Assembly: GCF_963966145.1 (NCBI RefSeq)
Contig: NC_091049.1
Coordinates: forward strand, 26,536,001-26,600,000
Direction of reading: 5' to 3'
Source: Tenebrio molitor
Lineage: Eukaryota > Arthropoda > Insecta > Coleoptera > Tenebrionidae
Length of the DNA: 64,000 nucleotides
The position numbers and the translations under genes are program-made. The notes under the pieces were generated by a model that saw only the letters and a list, made by a program, of their open reading frames with translations, searched no databases and had not been told where the DNA came from. This document shows positions 25,080-35,404 of the stretch, piece after piece (the stretch's first letter is position 1; each line of letters opens with the position of its first letter).

Positions 25080-26660
25080 ATTAATTAATACGTAGGTATT
25101 GTACAATGAAGTATCTATTAAGGTAATTAACGTTCAACATTTATCAATTTTCAATGTGTCAATTTATTTACTGTCTAGGTATACAGAATGTGCGTAAATT
25201 ATATTTTTTTTTCAATAAAATAATAAAACTAATAAAGCTGAGTAATCATATTCTAGGTCTATCTGACAATGACAACATTACTGATATTGTTTCGCTCTTA
25301 AAAATATATTAAATATGGTTGACGTTGATGTGAATTTTACCGAACCTTCGGTAATAATTGAACAGTAAAATTAAATGAACAAACTGAAAGTAAGGGTAAA
25401 AATGTAAAAATGATTCTTGCCCTTTCACAACTTAGCTAATGCTTGTCCTAACTTGAAAATAAATCAAATGAAATATTATGAATCGGATATGTGAAGAGTA
25501 AATTTTGAAGGAAGAATGGAAAGAGAGAAAGAAACAAAAAATGAAAGAAAGAAAAAAACATTTTCCTGGTCATAATATAAGAAGTATTTTTCGTGAAATA
25601 AAAATTATAGAAAATAACTTAGGACAGCGTAAGCTTTTTTGAGTTTAAGTAACATCATTTCCTCATTAAAAAATGAAAATGAAAAGCAAGAGACAATAAT
25701 AAAATGGCAGCAAGTGAAAAAACGACAGTTATATTACTTAAGTATATTATTATGACCAGCCGTGCGCTATACTACTTAACAACACTAACTTACTGCTTAC
25801 AATACTACGAGTATAATACCGTGTGATCAAAAATTTCAGTTGGCAATTCGTTAAAATTTCAATTATCAGATGTCAGTCTTAAAAGTTAGGTTAGTGATTT
25901 TGAGAACGTTGAAATCTTGATTTTCATGAAGGTGTGAATTATGTGTGACCTGTCGGTTGTAAAAGAATCATGTTCGAAATGTCTGCCTTCAGCTTCCAAA
26001 CATAATGCTACTCTGTTCGCTTCATGTTTTCAAATGACCTTCGCAAAGTCGGGACATCAATTAAATTGCAGTTATCAGTAATTACTTGCATTAATTTGGG
26101 AATTGTGCCAGGCCTGTTTTTGAACACGTTGTTTTTCAGGTATGGAAAAACAAAATAATTAAGGCAAGTATTTTGGTAAGTGCCTTGAAAGTCCGGAATG
26201 ACAGTTACTATTGTAATTCTGATAACATTTGTATAAAATTTTTACGTGCCTGCCAACTGAAGCGTATTAATCATGGCAATCTCGATTTTTTTAATTTTCG
26301 ATCGCACGGTACTAAACAATATTAACAATTGTGGATGTTACCAACTCATTTTTTGTGATTTTGTTTCCAAAAAAATGTCTTTTTCAATCTTGAATATTTA
26401 TGAATTTAATGAAGTGTTTCAAGTCTAACTATTATAATACTTATAATTAATGTTTATGACCATGACTTGAAGAGCGTCATCGGAATTCTCCCAATAAGAG
26501 AACAACACAAAGCCGTGAACGCTCACGAACCATTTCCAAACTGTTGAATTAAGCCCCACGTCTGGCAAGCTTCCAACCAGTTCAATACGAGAGCCTTGGG
26601 TGTAAACACGTCAACTGAGAGACAAACCCTGAAGCTGCTGTACCGAATAATCCTGTTTCA
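25080..26660. other. Intergenic DNA between Cys-rich genes A and B
   Basis: AT-rich. Apart from the MITE at 25818-26308, no gene or conserved module was seen. The segment 26480-26660 is less AT-rich and is the likely promoter and leader of gene B. Confidence 0.5.
25818..26308. mobile_element. MITE with TA target duplication
   Basis: Left end 'ccgtgtgatcaaaaatt' and right end 'aattttcgatcgcacgg' are inverted repeats of 17 bp, each flanked outside by TA. The size (about 490 bp), TA flanks and lack of coding sequence fit a Tc1/mariner-type MITE. Confidence 0.7.
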
Positions 26661-26669
26661 TTGGATAAA

Positions 26670-27236
26670 ATGGGCGTTTTCGTGAGGTAAGAGTTGAAGT
26701 TTGTCACGAAATTAAAACGGACTAAATGAGTAAACTGTTTTTAGTATCATGAGCGAAGACAATAACAGCGTCAACGGCGAGAACAATTCTGAACCAGATA
26801 GTGTTGTATCTTTAGTATTTTATCAATTTTTAAATCTTGATATTTTCGTAAAACATGTTTCCAGCTGCTTCCAAATGATTGTGATATTTTACTGAAAACT
26901 GAAAGACAAACAAGTCAAAAACAACAAGAAGATGGAGTAATTGACCAGCAACCTACCACAACGAACTGTATTTACTGGTTCAGTTGTGATCCAACACCAA
27001 ATCCGTCAGGTTGGCTATGTAACTGTCATCAACACGGTGGAGACAGTGATGGCAACGAACACGGTTGTTGTGAATGGGAAGATTGTGAATACAACTGCGG
27101 AGTTTGTGATTGTGACAGTGGAAAATGTGATTGTGGAAATTGCGACTGTGGGAGTTGCGACTGTGGAAATTGTGATTGTGGTGAGGCGCTCGTTTTTTGT
27201 ACAGAATGTGCCTGCAGCTGTGCTTGCTGTTTTTAA
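26670..27236 (+). CDS. Cys-rich, predicted N-myristoylated protein B
   Basis: Exons 26670-26686, 26745-26805 and 26865-27236 give 149 residues. The N-terminus MGVFVSIMSEDN keeps G2 and S6. The linker is acidic and then Gln-rich (SQKQQEDG...DQQPTTTN). A CIYWFSCDP...WLCNCHQH segment precedes CCEWEDCEYNCGVCDCD, four CDCGxC units, and an end of the form GEALVFCTECACSCACCF. This last segment aligns in spacing with the end of I-mfa domains, a hydrophobic/Cys helix of the type xLEICxECCxxCF; that is an inference. The exon 2 donor (GTT|GTATCT) is weaker than in paralogues and was chosen by alignment with gene D (GTT|GTAAGT). The poly(A) signal is at 27339. The linker lacks the basic RRR patch of A and D. 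Confidence 0.83.
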
Positions 27237-27359
27237 AACTTGAAATCAACTTTATGTGAGATATTTAACAAAAATTTAAATTCACCAATTTCAACATTGT
27301 GTAACGAGAAAATTTTAAAACTGCTGTTCTAAAGAGCCAATAAAAATTTCGATTGTGTA

Positions 27360-27655
27360 ATAGTAGTTTATTTGACGAGTTTGTGTGTAAATTGGGCCTT
27401 TTTTGGCACTTGTGGGCCTTTAAAACGCTCGTTTCACTCGCGTTTTAAAATGGCCCACGCGTGCCAAAAAAGGCCCAATTTACACACGAACGAGTTGAAT
27501 ACAACGTTTTTTTGTTCGACGAGTCCCTTAAAGGCTCCAAATCGCTTAAAACCTTTAAAATTACCTTGACGTTTCGTTTTGACAAGTTGTGACATTTATT
27601 AAAATCCGTTCACATAGGAGAAAATTCTCAAATTCTGACAGTGTCGAACAAAAAA
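27360..27655. mobile_element. Palindromic insertion downstream of gene B
   Basis: Compared with the matching 3' flank of pseudogene C (31035-31060), about 290 bp are inserted here. Its core 27382-27488 is a near-perfect inverted repeat (tgtgtaaattgggcctttt and its complement) of about 50 bp per arm, with a short loop. Flanking homology resumes at 27668 (gtggctctttctttattgtc) and matches 31054. Confidence 0.7.
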
Positions 27656-27838
27656 AGTTGTTGTTGTGTGGCTCTTTCTTTATTGTCGACACTCTGACAG
27701 TGCATAAGAAAATTGTTCAATTTGTGATAACTTGCCTTTTTTCACATGTGTCCCTTGTACATATTTGTACTGTTTGCTTCAAACATTTACTCGATATTTT
27801 TACATTTGTACTTAATTTAATATATAAATAAAAAATCT

Positions 27839-28902
27839 TTATATTAATAACATAATTACATAACATTTTTGTTTTATAATACAAAAATTTCCGATAATAT
27901 TACGGAATCTAGAAAAGTGCCCCGAATGCTTGCAGCGTTTCCACGTTGAATGGCAAGGGAAATCCTCTCGAAAAGGAATTTCCTTGATTTTGAATCGCCT
28001 GATTCCGCGATAAGTCAGTTTCTTAGACTTAGACCGCAAATATGAGGTGTACAATCTTAAACCAATACAAACTTGGAAGGAAGTGTTATCTAAAAGAGTA
28101 CCAATATTAGGAAAAGGTATTACATGTAACCAAGATCCTGATTCTCTGCATTGCAAAGCCTTAAAACGAGCCAAGTCTCTAGGTGAATTAAAGATTAAGA
28201 CATTGGGGCAATTATTCGTTTGATATTAATATTATCCCAATTCGTTGAATTTAGTAATAAAGAAACAAGCTTTTTAACCCCATTAATTGAAGATAGGAAA
28301 GCAGGGAGGCAAATATCGGAAATGCGACGAATTCCCAGACCACCAAATCTAATCGGTAAAGTGGACTGACGCCATTGTAAATCAGTTAAACGTAAATTAA
28401 GTATTCTCTCTAAACAAGACTTTAAAGAAGAATCAATAGAATTAACATAATTAGAAAATTTCCTAAATGGAGTTGTTCTTAATAAAAAATTAAATTTTGG
28501 TATGAAAAGACAATTTTTGATTAAAGTATAAGCCACGTGTCTGTTAAGGAGTTCAGCTTTGTTTAAAAGATTTTCAACTATAATTATAGTTTTTTCGACA
28601 GTGTTTTTGTAACCTTGGTCAAAGATTGGAGAGCCTAAAAGTGATAAACCTTCTCGGTCACCGATTTTAATGCCTGGTGCTAAATTTTGAAATTCCTTTA
28701 TGACTTTTAAATCTGTGTCTCCAGAACAGCAAAAGATCTCGCATTTGTTAAAGTTTAATAACAAATTGTTTTGTTTTTTTTTTTTGTATAAAATCTGGTA
28801 CCTATGCCGGACAAGATTTCGAGTGAAATGAAAAGAAGTAATTTTTAACTCAGTATAGAATTTGGGCTGTTTTTCTTTACCTCTGTTACTAGTACATATC
28901 AA
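27839..28902 (-). pseudogene. Decayed non-LTR retrotransposon, reverse-transcriptase C-terminal part
   Basis: A 235-codon frame on the minus strand (28902-28195) carries RT-downstream motifs of LINE elements: LLNFNKCEIF, LLGSPIFDQG and LPIRFGGLGIRR. It continues in another frame (28174-27839) as SGSWLHVIPFPNIGTLLDN, and in a third frame as RKFLFERISLAIQRGNAAS, so it has at least two frameshifts. The palm-domain catalytic motifs lie upstream of what is preserved, so the copy is truncated. It sits between Cys-rich gene B and the downstream fragments and probably inserted after the cluster formed. Confidence 0.75.
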
Positions 28903-28963
28903 GATAGTATTGAGAAATAACTGGCAAAGCCATGTTTACCGCATTTTTTTTTTTAATATGTAG

Positions 28964-29047
28964 GTACATGATTTTGGTATCCCTCCGCCACCCGGCGGCA
29001 CGGCAATTTTGCCGGAGTACATACACTATTACGGATATTACTATCAA
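28964..29047 (+). pseudogene. Orphan Tyr/Pro-rich exon 1
   Basis: An acceptor (ttaatatgtag) precedes 28 open codons reading VHDFGIPPPPGG then TAILPEYIHYYGYYYQ, ending at a GTAATA donor. A related exon end lies at 31265-31300 (AGFAYHYGHFYQ|GTAATG). The duplicated splice-bordered end suggests a real exon copied with the Cys-rich cluster. Neither copy has visible partner exons, so both are probably relics. The parent family is not recognised. Confidence 0.35.
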
Positions 29048-29571
29048 GTAATAGTGCAGTGCTTATCAACATAAAAATTATTATTATGATCTCTTATTTT
29101 TATCGTCTATTGTCTATCATTGTATATTATAATTACTATTACTACTCATTTATTTATTTTTATTTATTTCTATTATTTTTATTGTTATTATTCACCAGTT
29201 GCTGTGATAGGAAACCGAACATGATTCAATTAAGTATTTATTTTTATTTATTTATTTAAATTAAAAATTAATACAGTTACATTTTGTTTTAACTTCCTTG
29301 TAAATAGAAAAAGAACAGTAGCTCTGGGTGACATCTGTCAGAGGGTGGTACGACCAAAGTTCTAGACACGTGTTTTGCCTTCCTTAGAAGATTTACCACA
29401 TTGAACGTATTTTTTTTCGCCTTGAGAACAAAATCTATCTTATCTAGTGTAGAATCATTTAGACTTAAACCTTAAGGGGAACAGATAAAGTTAGGAACCC
29501 GCCAAATCGATCAAACGAACAAGTGGGTGACACTCAAACGAAACAAAAATATCTCGAAAATAATTCGTCAT

Positions 29572-29710
29572 TGTGACTGTGATGGAGATTGTGATTGTGG
29601 AGATTGTGACGGTGATGGCTACGACGGTGGCGACAATGGGGTGGCGATTGTGGTGATGACGGTGGGGTTGGCGATTGTGACTGTGAAATTGAAACTGGAA
29701 ATTGGGGTAA
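29572..29710 (+). pseudogene. Cys-rich tail fragment, D-like
   Basis: An open frame reads CDCDGDCDCGDCDGDG and then loses Cys through a frameshift (DNGVAIVVMTVG). Its nucleotide sequence closely follows 32596-32790 of gene D, including the Gly-rich 'ggtgg' section. There is no MG first exon or linker upstream. It is a truncated copy of the gene D tail. Confidence 0.65.
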
Positions 29711-29724
29711 CTAAATCTAAGCAA

Positions 29725-30935
29725 AGTTAATTTATTTTTGATGTTAACTATCACTGTAAATTAACTAAAATAGGAAGAATATGCACTCACTAACGAAATC
29801 ATGAAAAACTTTGCAATTGGAAAAAAAGTACTGACGTGTACGTTTGTAAAAACAATTAAAAAAAAATTTTAAAGCCAAAAAAGAATCAAATAGAACAGAG
29901 TGAGACGATTCTAACGACAAAAGAAAAATATTATTGAATTTGAATCTGCAATATCAACATCAATCATCGACAATATCGTTCAGGTGGCCTTCATTTTTCC
30001 ACTTTCCCCTACCAATTTCCTTTCTACCATGATAAAATTATGTAATAATAATAAAACAATATTTGTATTTATAGATTTCATTTGATTTTCTATCTCTGAT
30101 TCCCCGATATAACAAGCAACAAATTCCCTTTAAATAGATAACTTTAAATGCACACCTACTTGGGTGTGTTTCTTCTTACAGATATAATTCGATAAAAATA
30201 ATTGATAAGAAAGGGTTCACGTTAAAAAATAAATAGAATCGAACGACACATTTCTAGCTTTAGATTCACGAAACAAAAAACAACATTTTTCTTGCAGCGC
30301 TGTCGTCGCCGACAACACTCCAGAAAATCCCGCCTCATCCAGTGCCGTAAATCTTCACCGCAACAACTCAACACCTATTGTTATCAAATTATTTTCAGCC
30401 GCCTCTCCTTGAAATGCAAAACCTTCCGACTCCCCAAAATCCAGAGGCCGCCACAGAAGTATAAGCATGCCGCCAGCTGCTTCCAGTCGAAATGCAAAAT
30501 CCGGAGGTGGCAGTAGAAGAAGAAAGACGCCGCCAGCAACAGACAGTTGTCATCACTCAGCAACCCACACGAAGTACTGACAACATTATTACTGTCGGCG
30601 ACCTTTACGGTGATTCGTGTTGGTTCTGCTGTCACGTTGACCAACATCATCACCACTACCACGACGTGGGGCAAGATGGAGATTGCTGCAGAGGTGGGAG
30701 CTGCGATTGTTGCAGCTGCGACTGTTTCGGCGATTGTTGTGATTGTGGCTGCTGCGACGGAGATTGTGACTGCGGTTGCGGAAATGGTGACTGTGATTGT
30801 GGAGATTGTGACTGCCATTGTGGAGATTGTGACTGTGGGAGTTGTGATTGTGGAAATTGTGATTGTGGTGAGGCGCTCGTTTTTTGTGCAGAATGTATCT
30901 GCAGCTGCGTTTGCAGTTTTTGTACTGAAAATTAA
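29725..30935 (+). repeat. Segmental duplication, right copy
   Basis: Matches 23083-25056 in block order as described for the left copy. Near 30836 the homology switches to gene B (matching from about 27144), so the 3' portion, including the tail end, the 3' untranslated region and about 130 bp of flank to 31175, is B-type. Confidence 0.85.
30298..30935 (+). pseudogene. Cys-rich paralogue C: chimeric, exon 1 missing, nonsense insertion
   Basis: Exon 2-like (30298-30346) and exon 3-like (30399-30935) sequences match gene A. The promoter, MG exon and first donor are absent: the stretch that contains them in A (about 24170-24435) is deleted here between short A-rich repeats. A 3-nt in-frame insertion makes TAA at 30462-30464. 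After it the frame stays open from ATG 30492 for 147 codons (MQNPEVAVEEERRR...), with ITQQPTRST, CWFCCHVD, HHHHYH, many CDCG units and a B-like end (ALVFCAECICSCVCSF). The tail is therefore better kept than expected for an old pseudogene, so a translated N-terminally short form from ATG 30492 or a recent loss are both possible. Poly(A) signal at 31022. Confidence 0.8.
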
Positions 30936-31264
30936 CTTTATGTGACATATTTGACAGAAATTTAAATTCACTAATTTCAACATTATGTAACGAGACAATT
31001 TTAAAACTGTTCTAAAAAGTCAATAAAAAATTCCGATTGTGTAAAGTTATTCTTTGGCTCTTTCTGTATTGTCGACACTGATAGTGCAGAAGAAAACTGT
31101 ACGATTTGTGATAACTTGCCTTTCTTTAAATGTGGTCCTTGTACATATTTGTACTGATTGCTTCAAACATTTTGAATTAAAGACAACAAGACGAACAAGC
31201 AAACACAAGGTGGACAACAAGAGGCAAGTGAATTATTAAATAAAAAAGGGGCCACGGCATCCAG

Positions 31265-31300
31265 GCCGGATTTGCTTATCATTACGGACACTTCTACCAA
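31265..31300 (+). pseudogene. Orphan Tyr-rich exon end, copy 2
   Basis: After 'ggcatccag', twelve codons AGFAYHYGHFYQ end at a GTAATG donor. The last eight positions match the end of the orphan exon at 28964-29047 in residue type and splice phase. Confidence 0.3.
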
Positions 31301-31655
31301 GTAATGAATATTTTGCTACACACCCACTTTTTACGTGAGATGCATGTGGGAGTTAGTACATACGACATAATGCATTACAAATAAAACTAAAATCAAGCAA
31401 TGAAGTTATAAATTATTGAGGTAATGATGGAGGGAGGATTCCCCCAGGTGGTCGCATCCAAAAAATGACCCCGACCGACATTGCTTAACATCACTGATCG
31501 AAAAATGTTTAGTCACCGTATTATTACATTGTTATTATTAAAATAAATATTAAAGGGATGGCGAAGTTGAACGGCCTTCTTTTGATCAGAAAAAAAAAAG
31601 AAAAAGTAAAAACAGCCTTCCCCTAATCATCATCTAACCATCACTATCTTGATAT

Positions 31656-31799
31656 GACCCATATAGTCACAACTGCGACTGTTGCGGTGACTTGAGCGGT
31701 AATTATTGTGACCGCTGCGACGAAGGCTGTGACTACGAGTATGAATATTGTGATCACGATTGTGGTGATTGTGACTGCGGGGTGACTCGATCTACCTAA
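31656..31799 (+). pseudogene. Cys-rich tail fragment, A-like
   Basis: A short frame reads DPYSHNCDCCGDLSG, then CDRCDEGCDYEYEYCDHDC and CGDCDCG before TAA at 31797. The nucleotide pattern resembles the CCGDGSGDCC units of gene A. A stop codon lies just upstream and no MG exon or linker is present. It is a relic of another cluster member. Confidence 0.6.
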
Positions 31800-32077
31800 C
31801 ATCGATTAATAAAATCTCGTAAGCAGCTCCGACTCGTTTCACATTTCGAATTTTCTAAAAGAAAATTAAATAAAAAAATCAATAACGATTATTGCCGACG
31901 ACCTCAACCTCGAGAACGTCACCAGACTTGCCGGATAAACCCAATCCCCACTACAACCTCTTGAATCTTTGTGCGCGATCCACGAACTTGTTGTGAGTCG
32001 AGGGCAGACCTGCAGACTTGGAAAGTGTCCAAAGCAGTTTACTGTTTAGTATTATTGCTGGCGCGCCTGCAACCAGA

Positions 32078-32745
32078 ATGGGTCTCCTCGTGAGGTAAAT
32101 TGTCTCAGACTGTTCATTTTTCTAATAGAAAAATTAACAACAATTCTTGCAGCACTTCTGTTTCGGGAAACGCTCCAAACAGCTCCATTCAAGCGAGTGT
32201 TGTAAGTCTGTTTACCAACTCTTGCCATTATGTACTAAACTAATATTTCCAGCCGTTTGATACCGAACTGGATGACGATCTTCTTAGTACCCGAAACCCA
32301 GAACCGGAAGAAGAAAGAATTCACCGCCGACAAGAGACAGTCATCGGTGAACAACCAACTATAACTAGTGTAATGACGCTTTATTTATGTTGATGGTTCA
32401 GTCGGTAACAGTTGCTATTTTCAGCCGTTCCTGATCGAACTGGAAAATCTAGAAAGCGAAGAAGAAAAAAGACGTCGACGGAAACAGGCAATTGTCATTA
32501 CTCAACAACCTACGCGAACAGACGATCCAAGTGGTTATGTTGGTTATCAATCTCATCATGATGAGACAAATGCCAGTTCCTGCTGGGACTGTTGCGACTG
32601 TGATGGAGATTGTGATTGTGGAGATTGTGACGGTGGTGACAATGGCGGTGATTGTGGCGATAATGACGGTGGGGATGGCGATTGTGGCGATGCCGGTGGG
32701 GGCGGCGATTGTGGCGGTGACGGTGGGGGCGGCGATTGTGATTGA
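32078..32745 (+). CDS. Cys-rich, predicted N-myristoylated protein D (linker exon duplicated)
   Basis: Four exons, 32078-32094, 32153-32201, 32253-32369 and 32425-32745, join in phase to 167 residues. The start MGLLVSTSVSGN has the same 17-nt first exon and the same 49-nt second exon length as A. Exons 3 and 4 both open with PF and carry the same module (PFDTELDDDL...EERIHRRQETVIGEQPT and PFLIELENLE...EKRRRKQAIVITQQPTR), so the linker exon has been duplicated. The tail opens CWDCCDCDGDCDCGDCD and then becomes Gly/Asp-rich with one Cys per unit (GGGGDCGGDG-type), ending GDCD. It is thus the least Cys-dense member. A poly(A) signal follows at 32822. A promoter-like, less AT-rich segment lies at 31880-32077. 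Confidence 0.83.
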
Positions 32746-32814
32746 TAAAATTGAAACTGTGGAGATCGGGGTGATTCCGTCCGCAACTTTTAATGTTATG
32801 GAACAACAATACGT

Positions 32815-33160
32815 TTTTTATAATAAAGCAAGTATTTTATCTATTTTTAAATCTTGTAATTTATGTAAAAAATGTTTCCAGATGCTTCCAAATGATATCA
32901 AACATAACAAGAATCGATCCAGTACCTAATTGACCAGCAACCTACCACAACAAACTATATCTACTGATTCAGTTTACGGTTGTTGTGAGTGGGAAATTTG
33001 GAATAGGTACAACTGCGGAGTTTGTGATTGTGCCCGTGGAATTTGTGATTGCGGAAATTGCGGCTGTGGGAATTGTGACTGCGGACAATGTGACTGTGGA
33101 GACTGTGATTACGGATATTGTGATTCTAACTGTGATGTTCTCACTATTTGTACCGAGTGA
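32815..33160 (+). pseudogene. Truncated copy of gene B exon 3 downstream of gene D
   Basis: From 32831 the sequence matches gene B intron 2 and exon 3 (gtattttatctatttttaaa; acceptor tgtttccag at 32881). The linker has lost sequence and shifted frame, giving TAA at 32927, and the conserved WF tryptophan codon is TGA. Downstream, a Cys-rich frame remains open (GCCEWEIWNRYNCGVCDC ... CTE) to 33160. Exons 1 and 2 are missing. It could act only as an alternative terminal exon, for which there is no direct evidence. Confidence 0.7.
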
Positions 33161-33199
33161 GCAAGGTAGATGGTAGAAATTTACGTCCACTAACTTTTA

Positions 33200-33555
33200 C
33201 AATACGAAATGAAACGAAATAGGACTTTTAAAGGACCCAAAAAAAAATTTGATTGTGTAAGATAAGTCGTAGGGCTAACGTTCCTTTTTGAGTTAGACCT
33301 CTGAGTCTCGAAAGCACGCAAGTAGTTGTGATTTCAAGCTCGTTCTGCTCATACTGCAAAAGAAAAGAAAAATGTTCGGCTTGTGAAACACTTAGCCCAG
33401 ATTTTTATATTTGTAATTTGATGTATAAAATAAAAAGTCCAACATTAAAACCTGTTTTTTGGATAAAATTTGATATCTAAATAAAATCGAGTTGAGTGAA
33501 AAGAACTCCATTTTTCACTCTCTTCAAAGTTTGAACTGTTTCACAAGTGCTATTA
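33200..33555. other. Intergenic DNA after the main Cys-rich cluster
   Basis: AT-rich 3' flank of the truncated gene B copy, with an AATAAA-type signal in 'tgtataaaataaaaag' near 33425. No gene seen. Confidence 0.4.
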
Positions 33556-33557
33556 TT

Positions 33558-33876
33558 ATACAGTGTGGAAACTACTTATGGAATAAATTCAGTAATTTCA
33601 AAAGGAATGATATTTTTGTAAAACGCTAAAACAGGTAACTTTTATTTTAAAGTGTGCTGGTTTTAAATTACTGCACCTATTTGTGACGTTATCTCCTTCA
33701 TTGCATTAAAAAAAATGAGTGTGATGTCATAGCTCAAAAATTGATGACGTCATGAACAAGCAACTTAAAATAAACATTATGTGAAATAAAAATTGACCTG
33801 TTTCAGCGTTTTCGGCAAATGTCATTAGTTTTAAAATTACTGAATTTATTCCAGAATTAGTTGCCACGCAGTATAT
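33558..33876. mobile_element. MITE with long imperfect terminal inverted repeats
   Basis: The left end 'cagtgtggaaactactta' and right end 'ttagttgccacgcag' are inverted, and the pairing continues inward for about 100 bp (ggaataaattcagtaattt; aaacgctaaaacaggt). Each end is flanked by TA. There is no coding sequence. Confidence 0.75.
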
Positions 33877-34269
33877 CATTGTACATTATTATTATTATTA
33901 TTTATAAGTTGCTATGGTAGGCAACCAAATATTCAATAATTCCTCACCGATAAGAATTATTTAATTATTACCGTTTTAATCAAAAATTAATAGTATATTA
34001 TGATACGAGCATTTTGTAGCACGCACGGGTTTAGGGCACGACGAAAAGCCTTATAAGCGAGATATCATTTTTTTTCTATTCTGCGCCTTTTTATACCCTT
34101 TTTATATGAAAAATCACAGTTTTAAAATTTAGGAAATTTTATGGTGGTTGGTAACACAAATGTTACAGCGGAACATTTGAAAGTTCAATTTGAAGTTATT
34201 GTTATGTCGTTTCTTTAGCGTGATTTGGCGTTTGGCACTTGATGTTTGACATTGAAAATTACCAAGCTT

Positions 34270-34335
34270 GTACTGGTCTATTACAGCACTCAAATTAGCT
34301 ATTAACGCACTTTTTTGAGTGCTGTAATAGCTTTG
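34270..34335. repeat. Short hairpin
   Basis: 'ctattacagcactcaaa' and 'tttgagtgctgtaatag' are perfect inverted repeats about 20 bp apart (34278-34329). No gene or terminator role is implied. Confidence 0.55.
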
Positions 34336-34604
34336 TTATAAACGCAAAATAGAAAAAAGAATTTAAAGTATTGAAACAATGTTATCATATTAAAATGTAT
34401 TATGTATAACAAATAGTGCAATAACAAAAACCTCAGCGTTATAGATTAGTGTATTTAAAAATATAAATTATGTAATTAGTAAAATAGCGACTGTAACGTA
34501 GGCATAATTATACTGCTCATAAGTAAAATATATTAAATTTAGTAACAATAAGAAATGAATCACTAAATCAGACATTAAGAGAAAAATGAAAAAGATTCAA
34601 TCAA

Positions 34605-35404
34605 TTAGTTGTCATTGTTGCCATCACTAAGTTCTTTATGACCAGAACACGATGGCAAGGATGAATCTGTGTCATTTTGGCTAGAAAGGGATACCCCACG
34701 TGACCTAGCCTCCTCCTGATCAGACGCGGACCGCACGCCATTATTCGATCCTTCCCTACAAACTGGACCTTCAGAAAAATTCCCACGTACATCAATGACA
34801 TCGGAAAAAATATCGTCAACATCAGCGTCCACCCCTGACTGTATTTCTTCCCCTTCCTTTTTCTTTGGATTAAACGCCAACACCTCGTAAGACAAGTACT
34901 GAAAATGTGTCCCATTCGACGGTATCCACAACCCTTGGAAAATAAAACTGTGCGGAAACACCTTCCCGACGACGACACCCCCGTCGTGACGCACCCTCCC
35001 GATGTACATACTTTGCCCCAAGACCATCCCACCCGGAACCAGGTGGTGCTTCGTCAACAAGTGCAAGTTTTCGCTTGTGGTCGGTATCCACTCGAACGCA
35101 TCCCTATCAGCGCTGCACAGAATCTAAATTTAAAATGATAAAAATAAAAACAATAATGGAACGTTGCCGCTAACGCAAATACCTTGACCTCGGTGAACGC
35201 GTCGTTTCTCACGTTTTGGGCGATGGCGAAGGAGCTGATGTAAGCGGTTTGGGTGCTGGGGATGATCATCCCCGCTAGTTTTTCGTTGACTAATTTCAGA
35301 TGGACCAGAGCGATGTAAAAAGTCACCCCGTTCGCGTCTTTGCCACCCTCGACGGCGTCAGCGGGGGTGGTACCGTCGTAAACTCGCCAATTGTACTCGC
35401 ACAT
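34605..35404 (-). CDS. DM9/DUF3421 repeat protein 1
   Basis: Two exons on the minus strand, 35404-35183 and 35123-34605, separated by a 59-bp intron in phase 0, give 246 residues. The first exon holds one DM9 repeat (NWRVYDGTTPADAVEGGKD...TFYIA). The second exon opens ILCSADRDAFEWIPTTSENL and holds the rest (LVPGGMVLGQSMYIGRVRHD, GVVVGKVFP). The DM9 fold occurs in insect and mollusc proteins, some of which bind mannose or respond to infection. No signal peptide is visible, so the protein is probably cytosolic. After the core, a unique acidic/Ser-rich tail of about 85 residues follows. The start ATG 35404 gives four fewer residues than in the two paralogues. Confidence 0.88.

Noticed and set aside
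24443..25084. Second plus-strand frame over gene A reading as VEIVTVEIVTAE-type repeats (213 codons), and the His/Asn/Ser-rich minus-strand frame 25075-24737
   Set aside because: Both are shadows of the triplet-periodic Cys-rich tract. Only the Cys frame has conserved exon borders, phases and an MG start shared by the paralogues.
30384..30998. 204-codon minus-strand ORF, Thr/Ile/Ala-rich, over paralogue C
   Set aside because: Antisense of the Cys-repeat tract; no start context, splice sites or counterpart in the other paralogues.
24383..33160. Metallothionein gene cluster
   Set aside because: Cys content and CxC spacing fit metal binding, but metallothioneins lack the MG-anchored head, the charged QQPTR linker and the alternating Asp; kept as a functional possibility only.
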